64,000 nt of DNA from CAWEBF01 sp963807235 (GTDB taxonomy: Bacteria > Acidobacteriota > Vicinamibacteria > Vicinamibacterales > UBA2999). Made by a program: the position numbers and the translations under genes. Within the stretch, counting starts at the first letter, position 1. The number at the start of each line of letters is the position of its first letter. Below are positions 9,096 to 19,009 of this stretch, piece after piece. The notes beneath the pieces are model-generated. The model made no database searches. It was given only the letters and a program-made list of their open reading frames with translations, and had not been told where the DNA came from. The DNA lies in NCBI GenBank assembly GCA_963807235.1, contig CAWEBF010000014.1, positions 1 through 64,000 on the forward strand, given 5' to 3'.

Positions 9096-9628
9096 ACCTC
9101 CGCGTGACTGTCCTGGTCACCGTGTGGATCGCCGCGTGCGGCCGCGCGGCCGGGGCGCACGACGGGCCACCCTTTCCGATCGTGTCGGACCAGCGGGCCG
9201 GCGCCTATATCGTCTCGATCTGGACCGATCCAGACGCCACCGACGACGGCTCGGCGGGCGGCCAGTTCTGGGTGCAGCTGCAACTGGCTGAGGGCGAAGC
9301 CGCCGTGCCGGCCGCAACGCGGGCGACGGTGGGCGTAAGGCCGGTGGTGCGCACGGCGCCCATGCTGTCGGCGCGCACCGAACCGGTCCGGGGAGATGTG
9401 TCGAACCAGTTCGCGGCCGTCGTGATAGATCGCGAAGAGCGCTTCGCCGTTGAGGTGACGATCGACGGTCCGGCCGGGCCGGCGATGGTCATGGCCGAAG
9501 TGGACGCCACCTACGACCTGCGCCCGCCGCCCTTCATGCTGGCCGTCTACGCCCTCCCCTTCGTTCTAGCCGGCTTTCTGTGGATCCGCCTGTTGATCAA
9601 AAGACGGACTGTCGGTGGAGGGCTTTAG
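9092..9628 (+). CDS. exported FixH/YtkA-like protein with a C-terminal membrane anchor
   Basis: A 178-residue protein starting at the ATG at 9092, in ATGA overlap with the upstream ferredoxin gene. It has a signal peptide (TVLVTVWIAACGRAAGAHD), a beta-rich periplasmic domain of about 115 residues, and one C-terminal helix (LAVYALPFVLAGFLWIRLLI) followed by KRR. The fold pattern suggests the FixH/YtkA group, but the match is weak and based mainly on size, topology and context. It is the last gene of the 6791-9628 cluster. The bases after the stop contain an imperfect TAGGCTT repetition but no convincing terminator. Confidence 0.65.
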   Translation: MNLRVTVLVTVWIAACGRAAGAHDGPPFPIVSDQRAGAYIVSIWTDPDATDDGSAGGQFWVQLQLAEGEAAVPAATRATVGVRPVVRTAPMLSARTEPVRGDVSNQFAAVVIDREERFAVEVTIDGPAGPAMVMAEVDATYDLRPPPFMLAVYALPFVLAGFLWIRLLIKRRTVGGGL

Positions 9629-9673
9629 GCTCTAGGCTTTGGGCTTCCGGCCGTGAGCAGTAGAATCCGGCAC

Positions 9674-10669
9674 ATGATTCGCAAACTTCTGCTCACTACG
9701 TTCGTCGCGCTGCTGCCGCTGGCCGCGCTCGCCCAACAAGCGCCACAGCGAAGCATCGTCAACCTGACGGGCCAACTATTCCGCGCCCAGAACAACAACC
9801 ACTACACGGTGTATCTGGTGACGCCCGAGGGCGTCATCATGAGCGATCCGATCAACCGCGATTTCGCGCGCTGGCTCAAGGCGGAAATCGCCACACGCCA
9901 CAAGGTGCCGGTGCGGTACGTCCTGTACACCCACCACGACTGGGATCACGCCTCCGGCGGCGTGGTGTTCGCCGACACGGCCCAGTTCGTCGGCCACGTG
10001 AACATGCTGGCCGAGGCGGCGGTGCCCCCGGGCAGCCCGCCCCTGCCCGCCACCGAAGCCAAGCTCGACGCCAACAAGAACGGCTTGCTGGACCGCGGCG
10101 AGGCCACCGGCGCCACCGCCGATCAGTTCGGCGACATCGACGCCAACCGCGACGGCGTGCTGAACGGCGCCGAACTGGCGCGTGGGCCGCTGAACGACGT
10201 CCATCTGCCGTCGGTCACGTTCACCAACCGGCACACCGTGACGCTGGGCGGCAAGCGCGCCGAGATGATCTACCTGGGGATCGCGCACACACCCGACGGG
10301 GCCGCCATCTACTTCCCCGACGAGCGGGTCGTGTTCAGCGCCGACGTGATGCAGGTCAAGCGGCTCCCCGGTGGCCTGGCGCCGACCATCGGTTCGTGGA
10401 TCGACGCGCTCCGCACCATCACGGCGCTGGACTTTACGATTGCCGCCACCGGCCATGCGATGTCGGGGACCAAGCAGGACGCGCTGCAGTCGCTGCGCTA
10501 TCTGGAGGACATCGGCAAGGGCGTGGCGGCTGGCGTGGCGGCCGGCAGGAGCCTGGCCGAGATCCAGAAGACGCTGACGCTCGACGCCTACAAGGGCTTC
10601 GAGCGCTGGGACACGATTCGAGAGGCCCACATCGCGCAGGTCTACGCAACGATGGGAGGCACTCGATAA
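9674..10669 (+). CDS. secreted metallo-beta-lactamase-fold hydrolase with inserted EF-hand pair
   Basis: A 331-residue exported hydrolase; the ATG at 9674 directly precedes a signal peptide (LLLTTFVALLPLAALAQQ). The metal-site motif THHDWDHASGG (H-x-H-x-D-H type, with D for one position) is near residue 90. Later ligands are IAHTPDG, the aspartate in VVFSADVMQ and the histidine in AATGHAMS. Between the first motif and the rest lies an insert of about 60 residues with two calcium-loop-like stretches, LDANKNGLLDRGE and DIDANRDGVLNGAE. That pair looks like dockerin/EF-hand calcium sites. The substrate is unknown. The GTG at 9653 is an alternative start. Confidence 0.85.
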   Translation: MIRKLLLTTFVALLPLAALAQQAPQRSIVNLTGQLFRAQNNNHYTVYLVTPEGVIMSDPINRDFARWLKAEIATRHKVPVRYVLYTHHDWDHASGGVVFADTAQFVGHVNMLAEAAVPPGSPPLPATEAKLDANKNGLLDRGEATGATADQFGDIDANRDGVLNGAELARGPLNDVHLPSVTFTNRHTVTLGGKRAEMIYLGIAHTPDGAAIYFPDERVVFSADVMQVKRLPGGLAPTIGSWIDALRTITALDFTIAATGHAMSGTKQDALQSLRYLEDIGKGVAAGVAAGRSLAEIQKTLTLDAYKGFERWDTIREAHIAQVYATMGGTR

Positions 10670-10708
10670 CCGGGCCCCATCCTCCAGGCGGGGACGCGCG
10701 TAACACCT

Positions 10709-11314
10709 ATGTGGCTGGCGATGGTGGCGGCAGGGCGGGGCCCGCGGGCGGTGGAGCCCCCGCAGGAACGGCATCTGCTGCAGCGGATGGCGCAGGGGGA
10801 TGGTGACGCCTTGCGCGAGCTGTACGACCGCCATGCCCGCGCCGTCTACTCCCTGGCCGTGCGCATCCTGCGCAGCCAGCCCGACGCCGAGGACGTAGTG
10901 CAGGAGGTCTTTACCCAGGCCTGGGTGCAGGCGGCGCGCTACGACGCCTCGCGCGGCACCGTCGCCGCGTGGCTGCTGATGCAGGCGCGCAGCCGCGCCA
11001 TCGACCGGCTGCGCGGCCGCAAGCTGCGTCCCGAGGGCGCCGCGAGTGCACCGGAGACGCGGGACCCCGGGCCGGTTGCCGACGCGCAGGTGCTGGCCGG
11101 GGAGTACGCCAGCCGCGTCCGCGGCGCACTGGACACGTTGACGGCCCCGCAGCGCACGGCCGTGGAGCTGGCATTCTTCGAGGGGCTGACCTACAGCCAG
11201 GTGGCCGAGCACCTGAACCAGCCGATCGGCACGGTGAAGACACGCATCCGCCAGGGGCTGCTGCGGCTCAAGGCGGCGCTGGACGACGTCAGGACGGGGC
11301 CTGACCCTTCATGA
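10709..11314 (+). CDS. ECF RNA polymerase sigma factor, SigK-like
   Basis: A 201-residue ECF sigma factor. Region 2 contains ALRELYDRHARAVYSLAVRIL and DAEDVVQEVFTQAW. Region 4 contains LDTLTAPQRTAVELAFFEGLTYSQVAEHLNQPIGTVKTRIRQGLLRL with its helix-turn-helix. This order and the downstream RskA-like partner point to the SigK/RpoE-like ECF group. The stop overlaps the anti-sigma start in ATGA, so translation is coupled. The start is uncertain: no good ribosome site precedes the ATG at 10709, and the GTG at 10751 would give a more typical N-terminus. I did not find an autoregulatory GGAAC promoter. Confidence 0.88.
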   Translation: MWLAMVAAGRGPRAVEPPQERHLLQRMAQGDGDALRELYDRHARAVYSLAVRILRSQPDAEDVVQEVFTQAWVQAARYDASRGTVAAWLLMQARSRAIDRLRGRKLRPEGAASAPETRDPGPVADAQVLAGEYASRVRGALDTLTAPQRTAVELAFFEGLTYSQVAEHLNQPIGTVKTRIRQGLLRLKAALDDVRTGPDPS

Positions 11315-12129
11315 GCACCCAGGTGCACGACCACGACGCGTGGCTCGAGTCGGCCGCCCTGTACGTCATCGACGCGATGACTGAGGAGGAGCGCCGATCG
11401 TTCGAGACGCACCTCAGGGACTGCGAGCACTGCCGGGCCGAGGTGGCGTCGCTCCAGGGAGTGGACGAGGCCTTGGCGAGCGCGGTGCCGCAGGTCGATC
11501 CGCCAGCCGCGCTGCGGGACCGCGTGATGTCCAGCGTGCTCGGTTCGGAACCGGCGAAGCGAGTGCAGCCCCGCCCCGCTGCGGGCATGGCGCAGTGGCT
11601 GCCTCTGGCTGCGTCGCTTGTCCTCAGCGTCGGACTCGGCGGCTACGCGTACTCGCTCCAGCAGCGCATTGCCGTCCTTGAAGACGAGCTCACGGGCGCT
11701 CGCGCGCAAGCCGCGGACACGCTGGCGCGCGCCGAGGCCACCCAACGCACGCTGCAACTCACGCAAACGCATCTGGATGTCCTGACAGCGCCCGATTCGG
11801 CGCGCGTCGCGCTGGCCGGACAGCCGGCGGCGCCCGGGGCCTCCGGCCGCGCGGACTGGAGCCGCGCGCGCGGCCTGGCCCTGTCGCTCGAAAACCTGCC
11901 GCCGCTGCAGCCCGGCCGCACCTACCAGGTGTGGCTGCTCACCGCGGGCATGCCGGTCAGCGCGGGCCTGCTGGCGCCCGATGCCGCCGGGCGATCGACG
12001 ATCGTCTACTCCGTGCCACCGGGTGATGTGGCTCCGACGGGAATCGCCTTGTCGGAAGAACCGGCGGGCGGGGTGCCCCAACCAACCGGGCAGCTCGTGC
12101 TCGTCGGATTGCTGGCCAGGGCCGGGTAG
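11311..12129 (+). CDS. anti-sigma factor with zinc-finger and RskA-type C-terminal domain
   Basis: A 272-residue membrane anti-sigma factor. The N-terminal zinc-containing anti-sigma domain has H-x3-C-x2-C in FETHLRDCEHCRAE. One membrane helix follows (LPLAASLVLSVGLGGYAYSL, near residues 93-112), then a coiled-coil stretch rich in A, E and R. The periplasmic C-terminal domain resembles RskA (ALSLENLPPLQPGRTYQVWLL and GLLAPDAAGRSTIVY). It should hold the adjacent ECF sigma factor at the membrane and release it after proteolysis. The ATG overlaps the sigma stop. Confidence 0.88.
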   Translation: MSTQVHDHDAWLESAALYVIDAMTEEERRSFETHLRDCEHCRAEVASLQGVDEALASAVPQVDPPAALRDRVMSSVLGSEPAKRVQPRPAAGMAQWLPLAASLVLSVGLGGYAYSLQQRIAVLEDELTGARAQAADTLARAEATQRTLQLTQTHLDVLTAPDSARVALAGQPAAPGASGRADWSRARGLALSLENLPPLQPGRTYQVWLLTAGMPVSAGLLAPDAAGRSTIVYSVPPGDVAPTGIALSEEPAGGVPQPTGQLVLVGLLARAG

Positions 12130-12146
12130 CCCCGGCGTCGCTGCGT

Positions 12147-13993
<1,847 letters not shown>

Positions 13994-14016
13994 TCTACCG
14001 ACGCTAGGCATCACCG

Positions 14017-14061
14017 GGACGTGCTGACATATCGGCACGTGCTGACAATGTCAGCGCGTCC
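14017..14061. promoter_or_regulatory. candidate upstream activator site: three ACGYGCTGACA half-sites
   Basis: Just after the regulator stop there are three copies of a half-site. GGACGTGCTGACA is at 14017-14029, GGCACGTGCTGACA at 14034-14047 in the same direction, and TGTCAGCGCGTCC at 14049-14061 inverted. The second and third form the palindrome GCTGACA-A-TGTCAGC (14041-14055). The site sits about 105-145 bases upstream of the candidate -24/-12 promoter, a usual distance for enhancer-binding proteins. Binding by the adjacent regulator is inferred. Confidence 0.55.
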
Positions 14062-14163
14062 AGCGTGTCCGCTGCGCGGACTCAGCTCCATCACGGCCCA
14101 TCCGCTCTAACTGACTCGCACATACGGTCACTTCAAGCAGACTCTTCAGTCGGAGTCCGCTCC

Positions 14164-14179
14164 TGGCAGGCCTCTCGCT
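14164..14179 (+). promoter_or_regulatory. candidate sigma-54 (-24/-12) promoter
   Basis: The sequence TGGCAGG-N4-TCGCT has GG and GC dinucleotides 12 bases apart, the spacing of the consensus TGGCACG-N4-TTGCA, with two mismatches in conserved flanks. It precedes the TPR gene start at 14240 by about 60 bases and follows a sigma-54 activator gene with its own candidate operator. Prediction is by eye only. Confidence 0.45.
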
Positions 14180-14239
14180 ATCTCTACTGACAGCGCCGCG
14201 GGGATGGACCTCGCCGTCGCGCCTCAAGGAGCAAGGTTC

Positions 14240-15896
14240 ATGTTCGTACGCAAGGCCGTTGTGACGCTGGCGTCTGGCGCTGCTCGTCGACTCGCATGTC
14301 CACGCAGGCGCGGCCTTCCCCGACCGCCGCTCGCGCCGGAGCTGGCAGGGCTCGGCACCGATCACCTGGCCGTCACCACCCGCGTGCCGAAGGCGCAGGT
14401 GTTCTTCGACCAGGGGCTGAGGCTCCTGTACGCGTTCAACCACCAGGAGTCGCGCCGCGCGTTCCAGGAAGCGGCCCGGCTCGACCCGTCGCTGGCAATG
14501 GCCCACTGGGGCGAGGCGATCACGCTGGCGCCCAACCTGAACGCACCGATGACGCCGGCGAACGCCCGGCTGGCGACGGGCGGCCATCCTCGAAGCCCGG
14601 CGGCTGAGCCGCGGCGCGAGCGCCATGGAGCGTGCGCTCATCGACGCGCTGGCGCGCCGCTTCGCCGTCGATCCCGGCGTCGCCGCGCCCGCCGCTGGAC
14701 CGCGCCTATGCCGAGGCGATGACGGGTGTAGCCGCCGCCTATCCCCGATGAGCCGAACGTGCAGACGCTGTACGCGGATGCGGTGATGAACACGATGCCG
14801 TGGGACTACTGGCAGAAGGACGGCGCTCCAAAACCGGCGACCGCGGTGCTGATGGCAACGCTCGAGCGCGTGATTGCCGCGCGATCCCGACCACGCCGGC
14901 GCGCACCACTACTACATTCACTTGATCGAGGCTTCACCCACGCCGGAGCGCGCCGAGGCAAGCGCCGATCGTCTCGGGTCGCTGATGCCGGCGGCCGGAC
15001 ACATGGTCCACATGCCGGCGCACATCTATTTGCGCGTCGGGCGCTACGCCGACGCCGCCGAGGCGAACGTGCGGGCCATCGCGGCCGACGAGGACTACCT
15101 GGCGCAGTGCCAGGCGCAGGGGCTGTATCCCGTCAGCTACTACCCGCACAACCTGCACTTCCTGTGGGCGGCGGCGACGCTGGAAGGCCGAAGCGCCGCG
15201 GCCATCGACGCCGCCCGGCAGGTGGCGGCGAAGGTGCCGCACCACCACGCCGGCGCCGTCGCCTGGACGGCCGACTTCCCGGTGACGCCGTGGCTCGCTT
15301 ACGTGCGCTTCGGCCAGTGGCAGCAGATGCTGACCGAGCCGAAGCCGCCCGCACGGGAGCCCTACGCTACCGGCATCTGGCACTACGGCCGCGGCCCTGG
15401 CGTTCGTGTCGCGCAACCAGGCAGCGCGCGCACAGGCGGAGCTGGATGCGTTGACGGCCGTGATGGCCCACCGCGCGTTCAAGACCACGCTGAAGGACCT
15501 GCCGCTCCTGACCAACTTGCAGCTGGCGAGCCGGATCGTGAGGGGCGAGCTGGCCGGTCGCGCGGGCCGGCACGACGATGCGGCGACCGTGCTACGCGAG
15601 GCGGTCGCGATCGAGGACGCCATGCCGTACAGCGAGCCGCCCCTGTGGCACCAGCCGACGCGGCAGGTGCTGGGGGCGCTGCTCCTGGAAGCGGGCCGGG
15701 CGCGCGAGGCCGAGGTGGTGTATCGCGAGGATCTGGTGCGCGTGCGCGAGAACGGCTGGTCGCTGTTCGGCCTGGCGCGCAGCCTCGACGGCAGGGGAAG
15801 ACGTCCGAGGCCGGCGCGGTTCGCGCGCGCTTCGACAAGGCATGGGCGCGCGCCGACATCAGGCTGACGTCGTCCCGGATTCTGAAGGAAGTTCAT
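14240..15896 (+). pseudogene. exported TPR-repeat protein, broken by several frameshifts
   Basis: Read across frames this is a tetratricopeptide protein of about 550 residues. It starts at the ATG at 14240 after AAGGAG and a signal peptide (the continuation, one frame over, is LALLVDSHVHAGAAFP). Recognisable segments are VFFDQGLRLLYAFNHQESRRAFQEA, AMAHWGEAITLAPNLN, HIYLRVGRYADAAEANVRA, SYYPHNLHFLWAAA and LARSLDG, a pattern shared by a common acidobacterial TPR family whose role is unknown. Frames change at least six times between 14280 and 15800. The true stop is uncertain because the last segment, after ADIRLTSSRI, stays open into the next gene. It probably forms a sigma-54-controlled operon with the hydrolase. 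Confidence 0.65.
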
Positions 15897-15929
15897 GAGC
15901 ACAGGACGCGGCCGGAAGGAGCGCACATC

Positions 15930-16730
15930 ATGGTTCATTCAATCGCACTGCCCACCGGCGTCACCATGCAGTACGCGGAACAGGGCAACGCGTCGGGCGT
16001 CCCGGTGATCTTCCTGCACGGCGTGAGCGACTCCTGGCGGTCGTTCGAGCACGTGTTCCCGCTGCTGCCGCCGACGATCCGGGCCCTGGCCATCACCGCA
16101 CGCGGGCACGGCGACTCCAGCCGGCCGCCCCGCGGCTATACCTACAAGGACATGGCAGAGGATCTCCTGGCGTTCATGAACGCGATGGAGCTGCCCGCGG
16201 CCGTGATCGTCGGTCACTCGATGGGCTCGAGCGTGGCGCAGCGGCTGGCCGTCGACCATCCCTCGCGTGTGGCGGGGCTGGTACTGATCGGCGCCTTTGC
16301 GACCCTCGAGCGCGACCCCGAAATGCAGGCGTTCTACGACACCGGCATCGCCAGGCTGACGGATCCCCTCGAGCCCGCGTTCGCTCGCGAGTTCCAAGTG
16401 AGCACGCTGGCCCGCGAGCTGCCGGCCGGGCAACTCGACACGTTCGTGCAGGAGAGCCTGAAGATGCCGGCGCCCGTTTGGAAGGAAGCCTTCAAGGGCT
16501 TCCTGGAGACGCCCTGTTTCTGCGCCGAGCTGAACGCGCTGACGGTGCCGGCTCTGATCATCTGGGGCAACCGCGATACCTACACGCGGCGCGCGCAACA
16601 GGAGACGCTCCTCGAGCACATCCGCGGCTCTCGGCTGGTCGTATACGACGGGATCGGGCACGCCGTCCACTGGGAGGAACCGAAGCGCGTTGCGACTGAC
16701 ATCGTGTCCTTCGTGTATCAACGGCAATGA
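15930..16730 (+). CDS. alpha/beta-hydrolase
   Basis: A 266-residue alpha/beta-fold hydrolase with the HG oxyanion motif (VIFLHGVSDSW), nucleophile elbow GHSMGS (serine near residue 95), acid in WGNRDTY and catalytic histidine in GIGHAVHWEEP. Lid and substrate pocket are undefined, so esterase, C-C hydrolase or dehalogenase-like activity is possible; there is no signal peptide. The ATG at 15930 has a strong AAGGAG site 8 bases upstream. The frame stays open far upstream into the TPR gene, but that is not one protein. Its stop overlaps the following STAS gene in ATGATG. Confidence 0.88.
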   Translation: MVHSIALPTGVTMQYAEQGNASGVPVIFLHGVSDSWRSFEHVFPLLPPTIRALAITARGHGDSSRPPRGYTYKDMAEDLLAFMNAMELPAAVIVGHSMGSSVAQRLAVDHPSRVAGLVLIGAFATLERDPEMQAFYDTGIARLTDPLEPAFAREFQVSTLARELPAGQLDTFVQESLKMPAPVWKEAFKGFLETPCFCAELNALTVPALIIWGNRDTYTRRAQQETLLEHIRGSRLVVYDGIGHAVHWEEPKRVATDIVSFVYQRQ

Positions 16731-17125
16731 TGCTGATGACAAGCGTTCAACGTCACACCACTCTCCGCATGGCAGTCACGGGGCGCCTCGTCCTGGGGCC
16801 TCGCATCGACTGGCAGCGCTGGCGGCCGCTGGTCAACGCGGCCGCGGGACGGGTGCTGGCGCTCGACATGAGCCGCGTGTCACAGGTGGATGCTGCAGGG
16901 CTGGGTCTGCTGGTCAGACTGACCCTCGAAGTACGGCGCCGGCATGGACGCCTGCGGCTGATGTGCGCGCGGCCGCGCGTCCGCACGTTGCTGCGCGCGG
17001 TCGGCCTTACCGCCGCCCTCGGCATGGTCAGCGAGGCCGCGGTTGCGCGCGCAACCCGGCGCCGTGATGTGATAGGAGACGGTGGAGCCCGACATCTACA
17101 GGAACCGGAGGCATGCCGGAACTGA
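16727..17125 (+). CDS. STAS-domain protein, anti-sigma antagonist-like
   Basis: A 132-residue protein whose first 105 residues fit a STAS domain: VTGRLVLGPRIDWQRWRPL, then VLALDMSRVSQVDAAGLGLLVRL, matching the conserved D-S/A-x-G-L loop, and GRLRLMCARPRVRTLLRAVGL. The usual phosphorylatable serine position is an alanine (VDAAGLG), so regulation by phosphorylation is doubtful. The start overlaps the hydrolase stop by 4 bases. The C-terminal 25 residues overlap the next gene and are unlike STAS. No cognate kinase or sigma factor is adjacent. Confidence 0.75.
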   Translation: MMLMTSVQRHTTLRMAVTGRLVLGPRIDWQRWRPLVNAAAGRVLALDMSRVSQVDAAGLGLLVRLTLEVRRRHGRLRLMCARPRVRTLLRAVGLTAALGMVSEAAVARATRRRDVIGDGGARHLQEPEACRN

Positions 17126-17723
17126 GCTGGCGGCTCGCCTGTCGCACCTCAAAGGGCGGAGCGACCTGGTGATTCTCGCGCTGCCCCGAGGAGGCGTGCC
17201 GGTAGCCTTCGAAGTGGCCCACGCGCTCGGTGCGCCATTGGACGTGTTCGTGGTGCGGAAGCTCGGCGTTCCCGGCCGCCGCGAGCTGGCGATGGGGGCG
17301 ATTGCCTCGGGCGGTGCGCGCGTGGTCAACGCCGACGTGGTGGCGTGGTATGGCATCACGGACGCGGACCTCGACGCAGCGGCCCGGGAAGAGCAACTCG
17401 AGCTCGAACGGCAGGAACGCCGCTACCGCGAGGGGCGTCCACTTCCGGATCTACGCGATCGCGTCGTGGTGCTCGTGGACGACGGGCTGGCGACGGGCTC
17501 GACGATGAGGGCCGCGGTCCGCGCCGTGCGCGCCCATCACCCGGCGCGCGTGGTGGTGGCCGTGCCGGTCGGCGCGAAAGAGACCTGTCGGGACTTCGCT
17601 GACGTGGCCGACGAGATCGTGTGCGCCCGCACGCCCAGCGATTTCAGCGCCGTCGGGGAATGGTACGTGGATTTTTCGCCGACAAGCGATGAGGAGGTGC
17701 GCGACCTCCTGACTCAACGCTGA
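17082..17723 (+). CDS. phosphoribosyltransferase-domain protein
   Basis: A 213-residue type I phosphoribosyltransferase-like protein starting at the GTG at 17082, inside the end of the STAS gene. It begins with YRNRRHAGTELAARL, typical of the stand-alone family, and has the PRPP-binding loop VVLVDDGLATGSTM (near residues 125-138) and FVVRKLGVPGRRELAMGAI. This family is often found beside dienelactone hydrolase-like or universal-stress genes; the nucleobase or other acceptor is unknown. It converges on the phospholipase C-like gene, with the two ends overlapping by 10 bases. Confidence 0.85.
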   Translation: MEPDIYRNRRHAGTELAARLSHLKGRSDLVILALPRGGVPVAFEVAHALGAPLDVFVVRKLGVPGRRELAMGAIASGGARVVNADVVAWYGITDADLDAAAREEQLELERQERRYREGRPLPDLRDRVVVLVDDGLATGSTMRAAVRAVRAHHPARVVVAVPVGAKETCRDFADVADEIVCARTPSDFSAVGEWYVDFSPTSDEEVRDLLTQR

Positions 17724-18958
17724 TTCAAGGCGATAAGCTCGACGCGCAGGCGCTGGTAGTCGTCTGCCGACACCGCACGCGCGGGCAGCGCGCCCGCCGC
17801 AAAGTGCTCATTGAGATGTCGCCGGAGTTCGGGAGACACGCCCGCGAACTGGCGGCCGGCGAGCTTGTGCAGCAAATCCCCAAACGTTTCGTCGGCAAGG
17901 GCGTTTCGGCCACGCACCGGCGCCTCCCCCGTGTCGAAGTCGGTATTGGCCAGCTGCAGCGTGCGGCCCCGCAAACCTTGGAGCGCCGTCCGGTACCGCG
18001 CCCGCGCGGCTTCCACGCTGTCGAGAAACAAGCGCTCGGTCTCCGGCGTCAGCGGCTCGAAGGCAAGCGGACGGAACGGGCCGATCTTGGGGACGACCTT
18101 CAGCAGGAACGCGAGCGTGCGTGCCAGGAACCCCGGCTTGCGGTACTTCGTCCCGAACTCGCGGTCGTAGTCGGCGGGTGTGTAGGTGTACACGAACGCC
18201 GCTTCCGTCACGCCGGGTGTCTGCTTCTCGATGTCCTCGCGTTTGTCGCGCCACGCGATTCGCGTCAGCTCGGGAATGGTGGTGCTGATGGCCTTGCGAT
18301 AGGTGCTGATCGCCAGGTCCACACTGAGGAGCATGTCGTCGAGCTCCACGGCGTAGGTGTCGAGCACCGCCTTCTTCAGCAACTCCTTCGACACCTCGAA
18401 GCCGATGCGGTCGCGGTAGGCCTGCGCCACGTAGCCACCCTTGGCCACCTGCAGCACGTCGAAGGAGAACTCGATCATCACGTGGCTCGCCGGCGAGTCC
18501 ACGTAGAGGGCCACGGGGCCCGTCTTCGCGCGCACCTTCGGATACATCATCGGCACGCTGCGGTTGACGGCCAGCGGGTGGCCGGTGTTGTCCGATGCGT
18601 AGTGCGCCAGCGCGCCCAGCGCGAAGGCGTACTCGTTGACGTCGGCGGCGTTGCGCAGCATCGACTCCACGAAGTCTCCCGATCGCACGTAGTGCGTCAG
18701 GTTCGTGAAGAGATGGCTGCCAAACGGGTAGTAGCCAAGGTCCTGAATGAGCGACCCGCCGTACGCGTGGGCCCGCGCCTGGATGAGTTGGGCATCGGTC
18801 AAACCTGGGTAGCGCTGGCGTAGGAGCGGGACGATGTCACTCGTCCACAACGCGTCCACCGTGTCCTGGTGTGCGAACACGGAAAAGGCGTGAACGGGCC
18901 GGGCGGGCCCAAGCACGACCGCGGCGACAAGGCTGAGACAGACGAAGATGGGCTTCAC
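17714..18958 (-). CDS. exported zinc-dependent phospholipase C-like protein
   Basis: A 414-residue exported protein starting at the GTG at 18958 with a signal peptide (VCLSLVAAVVLGPARPVHAF). The N-terminal 250 residues fit the zinc-dependent phospholipase C/S1-P1 helical fold: FSVFAHQDTVD, DLGYYPFGSHLFTNLTHYVRSGDFV, AFALGALAHYASDNTGHPLAVN, with the histidine/aspartate metal ligands in H-Y-x-S-D-N-x-G-H. The family cleaves phospholipids, but many environmental members are uncharacterised. The C-terminal 150 residues are not recognised. It is followed, 51 bases away in the upstream direction, by the glutaminase gene on the same strand. Confidence 0.8.
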   Translation of the reverse strand: MKPIFVCLSLVAAVVLGPARPVHAFSVFAHQDTVDALWTSDIVPLLRQRYPGLTDAQLIQARAHAYGGSLIQDLGYYPFGSHLFTNLTHYVRSGDFVESMLRNAADVNEYAFALGALAHYASDNTGHPLAVNRSVPMMYPKVRAKTGPVALYVDSPASHVMIEFSFDVLQVAKGGYVAQAYRDRIGFEVSKELLKKAVLDTYAVELDDMLLSVDLAISTYRKAISTTIPELTRIAWRDKREDIEKQTPGVTEAAFVYTYTPADYDREFGTKYRKPGFLARTLAFLLKVVPKIGPFRPLAFEPLTPETERLFLDSVEAARARYRTALQGLRGRTLQLANTDFDTGEAPVRGRNALADETFGDLLHKLAGRQFAGVSPELRRHLNEHFAAGALPARAVSADDYQRLRVELIALNQR

Positions 18959-19009
18959 TCAGAAGGGAGTCAAGCAAGCGGGGTGCCGAGGCCCCCCCAA
19001 GGGCTTCGA

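Noticed and set aside
14874..16730. Fusion of the TPR protein and the alpha/beta-hydrolase in one frame
   Set aside because: The hydrolase has its own AAGGAG site and ATG at 15930, and the upstream frame is interrupted by several shifts. The apparent fusion results from a lost TPR stop.
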